Translations under genes and position numbers: made by a program | The notes under the pieces: model-generated | Told to the model about the DNA's origin: nothing | Databases searched by the model: none | The model's input: only the letters and a program-made list of their open reading frames with translations | Shown: in pieces, positions 9,575-19,500 of the stretch | Layout of the letters: every line of letters starts with the position of its first letter | How positions within the stretch are numbered: position 1 is the stretch's first letter | Assembly: GCA_024233545.1 (NCBI GenBank) | Contig: JACKPL010000011.1 | Location: forward strand, 1 to 64,000 | Length of the DNA: 64,000 nt | Direction: 5' to 3' | Source: a bacterium | GTDB lineage: Bacteria; Auribacterota; Auribacteria; Auribacterales; Auribacteraceae

Positions 9575-10196
9575 CGAGTACAAGTTCCTTCACCTGTGCC
9601 TGAATATTTTCTATCGTATCATCCGCATTTATTTTTTTTATTCTCCGTGGTTCTTTTGAGCACAATTCAAGATACCCATCGCGAACTTTGTGGTGAAATT
9701 CCATTACTTCTTCTTCAATGCGGTCTAATTCTTCATTTCGGCTTTTATAACGGTCCCGTACACGTTTAAGACCGATTTCCGGATCGATATCAAGTAAAAT
9801 AGTCAAGTCGGGAGCAACATTTTTTGTCGCAAAGGTATTCAATTTTTCAAGGGTGTCTAAATCCAAACCGCGGGCATATCCTTGATATACAAGCGTTGCA
9901 TCAGTGTAGCGCGAACAAATGACTATATTGCCTGCCTGAAGATGTTTTTCGATTTTTTCATCCACCAGCTGATGCCGACTGGCAAGGAATAAAAATAGTT
10001 CTGTTAATGCGGCAATTTTGTTATTCGCGGCATCTAACAACACACTCCGGATTTTATCTCCGACTTCAGTGCCGCCGGGATCACACGTTAAGATAACATC
10101 ATACCCGATTGACTCAAGGACATCAGCCAACAAACGCGCTTGTGTCGTTTTGCCGCATCCCTCAGGACCTTCAAACGTAATAAATAATCCTTTCAT
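9555..10196 (-). CDS. tmk: Thymidylate kinase
   Basis: It phosphorylates dTMP to dTDP for DNA synthesis. At 213 residues the length is typical. The Walker A loop is intact (FEGPEGCGKTT), the dTMP-binding PGGT is present (DPGGTEVGDKIR, usually RxPGGT), and the lid region contains RVRDRYKSRNEELDRIE. The segment normally written DRY/F-x-DS-xAYQG reads SRYTDATLVYQGYARGL, so the family aspartate before the catalytic arginine is serine here. The arginine is kept. It lies 11 bases after cysS and overlaps holB. Confidence 0.92.
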   Translation of the reverse strand: MKGLFITFEGPEGCGKTTQARLLADVLESIGYDVILTCDPGGTEVGDKIRSVLLDAANNKIAALTELFLFLASRHQLVDEKIEKHLQAGNIVICSRYTDATLVYQGYARGLDLDTLEKLNTFATKNVAPDLTILLDIDPEIGLKRVRDRYKSRNEELDRIEEEVMEFHHKVRDGYLELCSKEPRRIKKINADDTIENIQAQVKELVLDVLEKV

Positions 10197-10207
10197 TTAT
10201 CCCCCAT

Positions 10208-11677
10208 TTATAGTTGAAAATATATAGTTTGATTTTTTGTATCACGTAACGTATAGCCTGCTTGCTGTAATACATCCCTTATGGTATCGGCTTGTTTAAA
10301 ATCTTTCTTCATTCTATACAATAATCGAAGACGAACCAACAATTTAATCTGTTCATCAGAAAATTTATTGATATGTAAGCACGAAATACCTTGTTCGATG
10401 ATTTTTTGTTCGTCAATATCCTCGATATCAGAAAAACTGACTTGCGCCTGTTCAGGAAGAAACAGTTCAATACCGAGTATCGACGCCATTGTTTCAAGAG
10501 CAGATAATAAAACACTCAGTTCTTTGTGGCTCTTACCTTCTCGTACCGCCTGATTCATACATGAAACTGTATCGAAAAGAATAGCCAGCGCTTTCGGAGT
10601 ATTAAAATCATCGCTGAGCGCCTCGCAAAAGCCTTTAAGCATCTCATGGTTTATATTTTCAATAAGAGAATAAGTATTCCGGCTAAGAATATTGTGCACA
10701 ATGCCGCATGAATTTTCTACTCGTTTCCATGCGTTCACCGCATCACCAACCAGCTCGCTTGTAAAATCCAACGGAGCATGATAATGTTTCGTTAAGAGAA
10801 AATAACGTATATAACGCGGTTCAAACTGGTTATAAATATCTTCAAGAGCAAAAAAGTTTTTAGTTGATTTTGACATCTTCTCTTTGTTGAGCGTCACCAA
10901 TCCATTGTGCATCCAATAACGGGCATAGTGACAACCTGAAATTGCGCGAGCTTGAGCTAATTCGTTTTCATGATGAGGGAAAATCAAGTCATTTCCACCG
11001 CCGTGAATATCAAATTCATCCCCTAGAATTTTATGAATCATCGCCGTACACTCTATGTGCCATCCAGGACGCCCTTTTCCCCATGGGCTGTCCCATGCCG
11101 GTTCGTTGAGTTTGGATTTCTTCCAAAGAGCAAAGTCAAGCGGATCATTTTTTTTGTCATTGATCTCAATGCGAATCCCTGACAAGAGATCATCAACCGT
11201 TCGCCCCGATAACATACCGTATTCATCAAGCGACCGGACAGAAAAGAATACATCACCGTCTTTTTCATACGCAAAACCACGAGCAATCATTTTTTCTATC
11301 GAAGTGATAATACATTCAATATGTTCGGTGGCTTTTGGTTCAAAAGAAGGTTTTTTGACATTGAGCCTATCAAAATCTTCATAAAATTTATGAATATATT
11401 TTTCGGCAAGCTCATTCCATGAGATATTCTGCTGATGCGCCCGTTCAATTATTTTATCATCAACATCAGTGAAATTCCTTACAAACGTAACTTCATACCC
11501 CAATGCAGAAAAATAACGGTAAACAACATCAAAAAAGACTACTGCCCGAGCATGGCCGAGATGGCACCGGTCATATACCGTTACCCCGCATACATACATT
11601 CCAATTTTGCCCGGCGTCAACGGAACAAAACGTTCCTTTTTTTTTGTGAGAGAGTTATACAGTGAAACTTCATACAT
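10208..11677 (-). CDS. cysS: Cysteinyl-tRNA synthetase
   Basis: This class I synthetase charges tRNA-Cys. The 489 residues have all expected signatures intact: CGVTVYDRCHLGHAR (HIGH motif and zinc cysteine), VRNFTDVDDKII, GRPGWHIECTAM, DIHGGGNDLIFPHHENE with the zinc histidines, and KEKMSKSTKN. The C-terminal helical part is of normal size. It starts 31 bases after gltX. Its full set of active-site motifs contrasts with the eroded gltX before it and the dead metG downstream. Confidence 0.95.
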   Translation of the reverse strand: MYEVSLYNSLTKKKERFVPLTPGKIGMYVCGVTVYDRCHLGHARAVVFFDVVYRYFSALGYEVTFVRNFTDVDDKIIERAHQQNISWNELAEKYIHKFYEDFDRLNVKKPSFEPKATEHIECIITSIEKMIARGFAYEKDGDVFFSVRSLDEYGMLSGRTVDDLLSGIRIEINDKKNDPLDFALWKKSKLNEPAWDSPWGKGRPGWHIECTAMIHKILGDEFDIHGGGNDLIFPHHENELAQARAISGCHYARYWMHNGLVTLNKEKMSKSTKNFFALEDIYNQFEPRYIRYFLLTKHYHAPLDFTSELVGDAVNAWKRVENSCGIVHNILSRNTYSLIENINHEMLKGFCEALSDDFNTPKALAILFDTVSCMNQAVREGKSHKELSVLLSALETMASILGIELFLPEQAQVSFSDIEDIDEQKIIEQGISCLHINKFSDEQIKLLVRLRLLYRMKKDFKQADTIRDVLQQAGYTLRDTKNQTIYFQL

Positions 11678-11708
11678 TATACATTCAAACCCTTTTTAAC
11701 ACGTATTC

Positions 11709-13133
11709 TCATTTTTTCTTTTGGCAATAATTCGTAGAGTTTTGCAATTCAGGCCCATGCTCAAGACCGGTAAGAACCCACCGTAAAACAGACTGTATCA
11801 TTCCTTGATCGGCTTGAGTTAATTCTACTATTCGACTGCAAAACTCGTCGAAAGGAACATTCACTTCAACTAAGTCTTTTTCTTCATCAAGTACTTTATC
11901 AATCGCCCGTAGAATATTCTGATTCAGGCTTTCCGACAACTTTTGAGTAAGCGCATTCGGCAATGCAACATAATCAAAAAAGAAAATTCCTGCATAATCG
12001 TTGATTTCCGCTAAGGAATCGACTTGATTTCGAATCAAATCGATAACTTTAATGATGTATTCGTAATCTCCTTGTGCGAGATTACTGCTAATCATTTTAT
12101 TTTCCTTGAGGTAAGGCAGAGTTAGGTCTGCTATACGAATCAAATCAGCAGACTGAATACAACACCGATTTATCTTTTTGAGCGCTTCAGGATCAAAAGT
12201 TACATATGTTTTCGTTGAAGGAGACACCGTAAATCCTTCAATAAAATCGTCAAGTTTATGTGTAGTAGAAGACAATGTATCTTTGCCAAAAAGTAAAAGA
12301 TAATTATGAATGCTTTCCGGCAAGAAACCATTTCTCCGAAGATGTGAACATGAATAAATATCACATAAATCCTGCTTATACAACGGCTGACTATCAACTC
12401 CGTACATCATCTCAAAATGTCCGTATTGAGGAATATGATACCCCAGCGCATTAAACAATAATATATGCGCCGGAATATGTTGCAAATGATTTTGTTCCCA
12501 CAGGACATGAGAAATTTTCATTTGCGCATCATCAACTGTTATGGCAAATATGGGGCTTGGGGTGTGATCAGCATTCATAACGACAAAATCGTTCATTTCA
12601 AAAGTATCAAACGTCATCATTCCCAACAGCATATCATGAAAGACTATTTTTTGCGGTTCGACTTTAAATCTCCAAACCGGCTTGCGCCCTTGATTTTCGT
12701 ATTCCAGCTTTTCTGCTTCCGAAAGATTTCTCGCTCGATTATCATAATGAACCTTTTCTCCTCTTTGACGCTGATCAGCATAGAGTTGTTCAAGTTCTTT
12801 TTGTGTTGCGTAACAAGGATATACAAGTTTCTTTTCAATTAAATAATTAAGGCGTTCTGTATATATTTTTCCTCGTAACGATTGCCGGTACGGCCCATAA
12901 GGGCCTCCTTTATTGGGGCCTTCTTCCCATTCAATTTTAAGCCACCGCAAATCTTTTGTTACTTGCTCAAATGCTTCATCAGTCATGCGGTCTTTTCCGC
13001 AATCTTCGATGCGCAATAGCAGTTCACCCTTATGTTTCCTCGCAAAAAGATAATTTATTAAAGCGATTCGCGCATTGCTCACATGGAGGTATCCAACCGG
13101 ACTGGGAGTAAACCGAACACGCACTTTACTCAT
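11709..13133 (-). CDS. gltX: Glutamyl-tRNA synthetase-like protein with eroded catalytic motifs
   Basis: The fold and length (474 residues from the ATG at 13133) are those of GluRS: TPSPVGYLHVSNARIAL, GPYGPYRQS, YPCYAT, KIVFHDMLLG, TFDTFEMNDFVVM, VDDAQMKISHVL, FLPESIHNYLLLFG. Key positions differ. HIGH/HIGG reads HVSN. The IEDTDxxRS segment reads IEDCGKDRM. RGEDHLSxTPRQ reads WEQNHLQHIPAH, and the KLSKRHG loop reads PLYKQDL. A working GluRS needs most of these, so the protein may be inactive, newly decaying or repurposed. The frame is intact over its full length. The in-frame TTG at 13139 is a poorer start. The ATG overlaps the ispF stop as ATGAGTAA behind AAGGG, so translation is coupled. 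Confidence 0.8.
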   Translation of the reverse strand: MSKVRVRFTPSPVGYLHVSNARIALINYLFARKHKGELLLRIEDCGKDRMTDEAFEQVTKDLRWLKIEWEEGPNKGGPYGPYRQSLRGKIYTERLNYLIEKKLVYPCYATQKELEQLYADQRQRGEKVHYDNRARNLSEAEKLEYENQGRKPVWRFKVEPQKIVFHDMLLGMMTFDTFEMNDFVVMNADHTPSPIFAITVDDAQMKISHVLWEQNHLQHIPAHILLFNALGYHIPQYGHFEMMYGVDSQPLYKQDLCDIYSCSHLRRNGFLPESIHNYLLLFGKDTLSSTTHKLDDFIEGFTVSPSTKTYVTFDPEALKKINRCCIQSADLIRIADLTLPYLKENKMISSNLAQGDYEYIIKVIDLIRNQVDSLAEINDYAGIFFFDYVALPNALTQKLSESLNQNILRAIDKVLDEEKDLVEVNVPFDEFCSRIVELTQADQGMIQSVLRWVLTGLEHGPELQNSTNYCQKKK

Positions 13134-13614
13134 AAGCAACCCTTCTTGATTTCAGCAGTGCGACAGCATATGCGGTTATCCCTTCTTCTCTCCCAACAAA
13201 CCCTAGTTTTTCTGCGGTTGTTGCCTTGAGATTCACTTGATTCAAATCAATACCACAAGCTCGAGAAATAACCATACTCATATTTTTCTTTTCAGGGTTG
13301 ATTTTTGGTTTTTCTGCAAGAACCATTATATCAATATTCTCAATTACATAACCTGCATTATGGATTACAGCGGCTGTCTCGTTGAGCAGTTCAACACTCT
13401 TAATATTTTTATATTTGCTGTCCGAATCGGGGAAACGCTCGCCAATATCGCCTAACCCTGCCGCGCCTAACAACGCATCGCAAACCGCATGGATAACAAC
13501 ATCACCATCGGAATGAGCTCTCAATCCGGGGCATGAAGGAAAGAAAACTCCTCCTAAAAAAAGTGGTTTATTAGCATCAAACGGATGTATATCGCACCCG
13601 AACCCGACTCTCAT
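13126..13614 (-). CDS. ispF: 2-C-methyl-D-erythritol 2,4-cyclodiphosphate synthase
   Basis: IspF forms the cyclic diphosphate in the MEP route to isoprenoids. The 162 residues carry the metal-binding GCDIHPF and LRAHSDGDVVIHAVCDALLGAAGLGDIG, then FPDSD and the signature KATTAEKLGFVGREEGI. Length and order are standard. The gene lies 19 bases after ispD, the enzyme two steps earlier in the pathway, and its stop overlaps the gltX start. Confidence 0.95.
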   Translation of the reverse strand: MRVGFGCDIHPFDANKPLFLGGVFFPSCPGLRAHSDGDVVIHAVCDALLGAAGLGDIGERFPDSDSKYKNIKSVELLNETAAVIHNAGYVIENIDIMVLAEKPKINPEKKNMSMVISRACGIDLNQVNLKATTAEKLGFVGREEGITAYAVALLKSRRVAYE

Positions 13615-13633
13615 ATTTATACATCCTATAATT

Positions 13634-14323
13634 TTATGTATGATTTAGTAAATATTCCGCATAGCGGAGGTCTTCCGGTGTCGTAAGCTTAATATTATCT
13701 TTATGCCCTTGAACTACTTTAACCGAATAACCAGCATGCTCCATCACCATCGAATCATCTGTAATGATTTTTCCCGTTTTGCGCATTTTCACATGTGCAT
13801 TATACAATTCATTAAACTGAAATCCCTGGGGAGTTTGCACAGACCATACTTTGTCTCGATCAAGAGTTTGCACAACAATACCCTTTTCACTAACTTCCTT
13901 CAAAGTATCACCACTTCTAATTGCCGGAATAACCGCCTGAAATTGACCAAGGGAGTTGTAGACTGTCTGCCACACTTCATTCGGACAAAACGGCCTGACA
14001 CCATCATGTATCATTACGTAATGCGGCATCCTCTCTATCAATGCTGTTAAACCATTAAACACTGATTCCTGACGTGTTGCCCCCCCTGCTACAACAGATT
14101 CAATTTTTTTAATCCGATATGGAGCAATAATGTTTTCTTGCACATATTTCAAACTATCCTCAGATACGACAAGAACTATTCCACTAATAAAAGGAATACG
14201 AGAAATACTCTTAAGAGTTACGGTAAGAACAGGCAGAAAACCAATCTTTAAGAACTGTTTAGGACATGCAGCAGCCATTCTTTTTCCACTGCCCGCAGCT
14301 ACAACAACGGCATAACAAGACAT
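13634..14323 (-). CDS. ispD: 2-C-methyl-D-erythritol 4-phosphate cytidylyltransferase
   Basis: IspD couples CTP to methylerythritol phosphate in the MEP pathway. I take the ATG at 14323 (229 residues, MSCYAVVVAAG) rather than the longer frame, since the nucleotide-binding AAGSGKRM should sit close to the N-terminus. Other marks are CPKQFLKI, MIHDGVRPF, DTLKEV, DRDKVWSVQTPQGF, TDDSMVMEHAG and KLTTPEDL. The Shine-Dalgarno region is weak. The gene opens the housekeeping operon just after a terminator-like hairpin. Confidence 0.95.
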   Translation of the reverse strand: MSCYAVVVAAGSGKRMAAACPKQFLKIGFLPVLTVTLKSISRIPFISGIVLVVSEDSLKYVQENIIAPYRIKKIESVVAGGATRQESVFNGLTALIERMPHYVMIHDGVRPFCPNEVWQTVYNSLGQFQAVIPAIRSGDTLKEVSEKGIVVQTLDRDKVWSVQTPQGFQFNELYNAHVKMRKTGKIITDDSMVMEHAGYSVKVVQGHKDNIKLTTPEDLRYAEYLLNHT

Positions 14324-14414
14324 AATATAATTTTCACGCTTTTGCCACAATGATTCAAAATGTTTGTTAGCAGAGGATAGTAACAAAATTGATGCATTGA
14401 ATCCAGATAAATTT

Positions 14415-14444
14415 AAAGCCGGACACTAGATCATGCCCGGCTTT
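14415..14444 (-). terminator. Hairpin, possible intrinsic terminator after the small secreted-protein gene
   Basis: AAAGCCGG (14415-14422) pairs with CCGGCTTT (14437-14444) over a 14-base loop, 27 bases downstream of the gene ending at 14471. The following minus-strand bases are AAATTTATC, so the U-tract is poor. It may be a weak terminator or an mRNA-end stem before ispD. Confidence 0.5.
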
Positions 14445-14470
14445 ACACGAAAATGACACGAAAAAGGATA

Positions 14471-14896
14471 TTAAAATGTTCCCTCAAGGCTAGGAGCGTC
14501 TTGTTTCAAACCATATATGATGCCTTCATTTCCATCAGGCCGGTGAAAAATACCGCCGATAAACGTCCCTTGAGGTGAAATATTAAGATCAGAAATGTAT
14601 TTATCTTTATCAGCCGAAAATGTCATTTCGATTTTAGTTCGTTTGACCAGTCCGCTGAGGCGTCCGACTTGGTTATTTACCTGATCTAAAGTTTTACCTT
14701 CAACTCTGCCGTCTTCGTCTTGTGTAATCTCGACAGTATAAGAACTCTTCTCACCCTTCCGAGCGCCTTTGACAACTTCAACATGTAATTCCCACATACC
14801 AGCAATATTTTCCGCATATACGCAAGAAGCGCTTACGGAGCAAAACATCATATATATCCCAGAAAAAATTATTCCGTATAATTTAAGCAATCTCAT
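14471..14896 (-). CDS. Small secreted protein of unknown function
   Basis: The 141 residues start with an export signal (KLYGIIFSGIYMMFCSVSASCVYA-EN). A short beta-rich domain follows (IAGMWELHVEVVKG, YTVEITQDEDGRVEG, GTFIGGIFHRPDGNEGIIYG), with alternating strands as in lipocalin-like or small barrel proteins. I recognise no named family. It lies 9 bases after the DUF4921-like gene and is probably co-transcribed with it, with the hairpin near 14430 ending the unit. Acting in the periplasm or at the surface is inference from the signal peptide. Confidence 0.75.
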   Translation of the reverse strand: MRLLKLYGIIFSGIYMMFCSVSASCVYAENIAGMWELHVEVVKGARKGEKSSYTVEITQDEDGRVEGKTLDQVNNQVGRLSGLVKRTKIEMTFSADKDKYISDLNISPQGTFIGGIFHRPDGNEGIIYGLKQDAPSLEGTF

Positions 14897-14905
14897 ATTT
14901 AACCC

Positions 14906-16246
14906 TCATTCATGTTTATTTTTTTTACCATTTATATATTTTAGACTATTCGGTTTACACGGACATTCAAAAGCAATAGGAAATTCTACTATTTTCTTTT
15001 TATTTTTCATTTCAAAAAGACGAGGAACCATTTTATCTCTCAGCTCTTCAGGACTAATCGGATTGACATAGATTTTAGTTCCGCCTTCAAAACCAGCAGG
15101 ATTATTTGTCCGCCATTTTATAAGAATATGCCATGGAATATTTTCCCTCGCATCAATAGGGCTATAAAACCACTCTTCATTACATGCTATTTGACTTCCC
15201 ATTGCCGTATGGCATGCATGAACGATATCACTCATTCCCCGTATTTCCTCTTTCGTATGATCTTGCGGCATTGCGTTGGGGCTTTTCGAATAGATTGCTA
15301 TGGTCGGGAAACGATGTCCAATTTCTACAAATGCAACTGCGTGTTCATTTTCGGCAAATACAAGATTATGGTATCCTGCAAAATTAACTGCTTTTTCATT
15401 ATAAATGTTAGGATTTTCACGATAAAGCTCCATCTCCATCTCGAGAGCAACACCCCACTCATCTATTGCAACCAATTGTTTATGGAGATGATCGAATGAG
15501 GCGCCAGCGTTTGCCAGCCAATTCTGAAATACGCTTATGTATCGAATATATCTATTCTGCATAAACATATCTTTCATCGCTTCTATTGTAAATACAAAAT
15601 ACTGAAAGTGTTCGTCTGGAGTCATCTCACCCGATGATTTTAATTCAACATCGTACTGTGCGTCTTGCTTAAAATGTTTGCCGGCAATTATAAGCTCGTG
15701 AGCACCTCCGAAAAACGAATCGGAAAAAGACAATTTCTGTTCAAGGGAACATTTTTTGATTTCATCATCCGACTTACCCGCAATCTTTAACTTTAAATTA
15801 ACGATATTAACAATATGTTCTATACCTTTTGTTGTGGAAATATAATCGTTTTTATGGGCAAGAACATCCTGAGACATAACATATGAATAATTTTTCACCC
15901 AATAATCATAGGTAACTATTTCAAATAAATTGGGAATCCTGCGGAATAGGGCTGTAGTATCAAATAAATTGTCCGCGCGTAAGTTTTTAAGAATTTCATA
16001 GGAGTTCCCCTTTTTCACTAATCGTGCTTTTTCAGGTGGGGTATTGAGGTAATTCGCCTCGCAAAAATTACAATGTGCTTCTTTAGTTTGTTTCTCTATT
16101 TTCTTAGCAGTCTTTGGGATAACATTTTCAATCGGTTTATTACCTCTGCCGGGAACAGTCCATACCTCAGTTCCGGTAAAAATATTGACTTGCTTAATTG
16201 TACCATCAGGCATTTTGGTGTAATTTTCAAACAGATTGCTGCTCAT
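14906..16246 (-). CDS. DUF4921-family protein (GalT/HIT-superfamily nucleotidyltransferase-like)
   Basis: The 446-residue protein resembles the DUF4921 family, related to galactose-1-phosphate uridylyltransferase. Visible marks are EVWTVPGRGNKPI near the N-terminus, a possible metal pair CNFCEANYLNTPPEK (about residue 80), NLFEIVTYDYW, and AGASFDHLHKQLVA (about residue 260). The HLHKQ there corresponds to the HIT/GalT histidine motif. A later WHILIKWRTNNPAGFEGGTK and CPCKPN near the end are further conserved-looking points. Transfer of a nucleotide to a sugar phosphate is the family expectation; the substrate is unknown. AAGGAGAGG is placed correctly before the ATG, with a -10 element about 40 bases upstream. 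Confidence 0.75.
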   Translation of the reverse strand: MSSNLFENYTKMPDGTIKQVNIFTGTEVWTVPGRGNKPIENVIPKTAKKIEKQTKEAHCNFCEANYLNTPPEKARLVKKGNSYEILKNLRADNLFDTTALFRRIPNLFEIVTYDYWVKNYSYVMSQDVLAHKNDYISTTKGIEHIVNIVNLKLKIAGKSDDEIKKCSLEQKLSFSDSFFGGAHELIIAGKHFKQDAQYDVELKSSGEMTPDEHFQYFVFTIEAMKDMFMQNRYIRYISVFQNWLANAGASFDHLHKQLVAIDEWGVALEMEMELYRENPNIYNEKAVNFAGYHNLVFAENEHAVAFVEIGHRFPTIAIYSKSPNAMPQDHTKEEIRGMSDIVHACHTAMGSQIACNEEWFYSPIDARENIPWHILIKWRTNNPAGFEGGTKIYVNPISPEELRDKMVPRLFEMKNKKKIVEFPIAFECPCKPNSLKYINGKKNKHE

Positions 16247-16518
16247 TAACCTCTCCTTATAGTATAACTACACTGATTTATCTAAATTATACACCTTTTC
16301 CTATCTCATACCAGAGATTTTTGCTCGCCAATAACGTTTCTTGATTATCAGTTGAGCATGCGGGATGATACAAGTATCAAAAAATATTCCCGATATTAGA
16401 TGATTATTTAATAAAAAAGCGTTTTTTGAGTATTTGAGCTTTATTATGCACCAAAAAAATATTTCCTGCCGACTCTTATCAAGCAGCAAGCATCCATTTT
16501 TTCAACATACGGAATAAA
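16247..16518 (-). promoter_or_regulatory. Intergenic region with the -10 element of the DUF4921 gene
   Basis: The minus-strand TATAAT at 16286-16291 (context GTGTATAATTTAG) lies about 40 bases before the ATG at 16246 and gives a leader of about 33 bases. No good -35 hexamer is present at the usual spacing, so the promoter may depend on an activator or another sigma factor. The rest of the stretch is AT-rich. I see no hairpin with a U-tract that would end the giant gene C transcript. Confidence 0.5.
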
Positions 16519-19500
16519 TCAGGCAAATTCTTCCGCTAACTTCATCTTTTCATACTCACGGAGATATGCATTGCTAATTTTCTGTTTAGGAGGCTGAAGA
16601 ACAAGGCCTAAAACAACATGGTTGAGCATCTCAGCACCGATTGCCGATATATCAAACCCTTCAAATACTTTTGCATTTATGCCGTCTGCGATCTCTTGTT
16701 TAAAATCTTGAACGCTTAATTCCGCAAGATTTAATCCTAATTCGCCAATCACGGAATACGTCAATAAATTATAAAAATTCTGTTTTAGTTGTTCCACATT
16801 TGCCGTTCCGTAATACGAAGTCAAAACAGTAATAAATTGCTGTTCATCAAACGGTACTTTCTGTTGTTTTAAGAGATTGATGAAAAGGTCTATAAGCTGT
16901 TGTGCTTGTATTTTCGACAACTTTGCATTAGGTGTTTGGAGCGGATATGACTGAATACGAATAGAAGCCGCGTTATCTTGAAAGCCAAAAACAGTTCCGT
17001 TTACAAATAAGTTTAAAGCACCGACAAGTGTTGCCGCTTCTACACCCAACGTTGTACGTTCAACCGTTATATCTGTATCAACAACCATCGCCTGAATATT
17101 TTTATTGCCGGCAATGGTAAGCGCTGTTTGGTCTTGAGGAGAAACCACCATTTTTAGATTTTCATAGGAAACAGCATAATTTTGTTTTACTGCCTCAATC
17201 AGCTCGTTGAGCGATTTATTGCCGTTTCCTAAATCCCGTGCAAAAACATCAACCTGCAACTCTGACACACGCAGTGAACGCAATTGTTCCAATATATCAG
17301 TTGAATTATACTTTGATGACACAATGACAAACCGAACATCTTTCCCATTGTTTCTACTTGCTTGCGTCAAGAGTTCGATAGTTTCTTTTAAAATAAAATT
17401 CGATTCGTTTGCAGTAATTTTTCCTTCTTGTGCTAAAGCATCAAAACTCAGCACAAAAACATGGCGGTTTTCCGATTCCTGCTGATTTATTTGACGGGCT
17501 ATATCATCAAATATGAGATTACGGACCGCTTGCCGTTCTTCATCTTCAAGAGCACGAGAATCGAAGAGGTTCTCTCCAAAGAGCGACCGCAAAACTCCAG
17601 CAAACACACGTTTCCTTTCAATGAGGTCTTCTATTGTAGTGATCTGCACCAATTGAGGGGTTTTACGTTCAATAAAAGGAATTATTTCTGTTTTTACGGA
17701 AGATATAACATCTGGGTTCAACCCTTCCGGAAGGGCTGTGCCGAGATAATGATTTGCTATAATTTGTACTATATTCTTTCTGCTTTGTTCAAAATTCAAT
17801 CCAGTAAAAGCACGGGCGGTTGAAGGAAATGCTTCTTTGAGTAGTTCGGTTTCTAGCGCGTCATCAAGCAATAATGAAATTATGCTTGCTAGTTTATCAT
17901 CGTAGAGCATTTGCCTGACGTTGATTGAACCTCCTGACAAAAGGCTGAGCTGATCCAATAAACGAAGTGTCAGAGGATCAGCCTGTATTCCTTCCTGCAT
18001 TAAATTTACTCCTACTGCATTGTCTATTTGTACAAGGATATTCCGTATCTTTTGATTAAGCTCCGCATTTGGAGAAATAGTGCTTATCTGAGAAAGTATC
18101 GGCTGTGAAATAGATACCGAAACTTTTCTTTGCACAATAGAACTCACTGCTGAAGAGCTTTTCTGCATAAACGGGCTATTGAGAATCTTGGATTTAAGAG
18201 CAATGACCGCACTTGCATACCGCGCACTGTTTTTATCGTCTGATTGAACATCGCCGATTTCATCAAGCATTCCGATCAATATTTCGATTCGCGCTTTGTT
18301 TTGCTCAAGGATGCGGAAAAACAGATCGCCTGCATGCACCTTAAATTCATCATCTGACATATCTTCTTTTGTCAAAGAAATATCGAACACTTGTCCTAAA
18401 ACAAGCTGAATAAGATCGACTTCGTCTTTCGATAATCCCTGAACAAGAAAATCAATTGACTTTGGAGATTCTTGTTCAGGAGCAATTTGTTCAGGCGCCA
18501 CAACAACTTGAACATTTCCTGTCACTATACTATTTAAGGTTGCATTCAGCTCTTGGAGTTTCGAATCAAGCACAGTAAGCGTTTCAATTGTAGGGATTTG
18601 CTGAAACATTGCACCAACCCCAATTGTCCGCATTATATCGCGCAACTGATCTAATCCATCAATCAGTTCGCTTCGGTGAGCTTTTACCACTTCTTGATTT
18701 TCGACGAGAAAACTGCCGTCAACAATGATTTTTCCAACGTCATCCAACCGGCTCAACATTTGGCGAAATGCACGCATAATACTGGGATTCTCAAGTAACT
18801 GCGGGTTGCCAATCATTTCTTTTAACATGGTATTACGAATAACGGTATTTGTTAGAAACTTGAATCCTACCGTATCAACCATACGCGGATTAAAAGGACG
18901 GTTTTGTTCAAGAGATGCAAAATATTCTTCAACCATTTCGGCAGCATGTTGATTCCGTCGGGAAAATGCATCATACCCAACAGTTGACGTAATTGCAGAA
19001 TACAACATTTTGAAATAATCGTTTTCATTCACTACTTGAACAGTCTGTTGAGCAGCAGGGACTTCAGTTTTCGGCTTAATTTGTTCGGGAGTCGGAAACA
19101 ATTGCCGTAACTCTTTTAATAAACTATCTGTTCCATCGCTTAAATCGAGGAGAATATCAGCATTCAATCCATCAGATTCAAAGCGCAGTTTTACTTCATC
19201 CGTAAGAGCAACAGTAGGTAAAATGATGAGGACGCCCTCATCTATTTTCATATTAAGACCCTGATTATCAATAGCTTGCTGAATTATCCCCAGCCGCGCC
19301 AGCGAAATATTTTCCAAGACAGCTCCTTTAAGTGCAAAAATCGCCTGAGTAATATCTTGTGTAAATCCGGTCGCAGTTTGGACTTCATCGATATAATCGG
19401 AATACTGTTTTGCGACAATCTTAATGGCTTTCTGCTGTTCAACAGACAAAGAATACGGATTATCAATACCAAACTGTGTACGAATAATAGTAAGTTCGCG

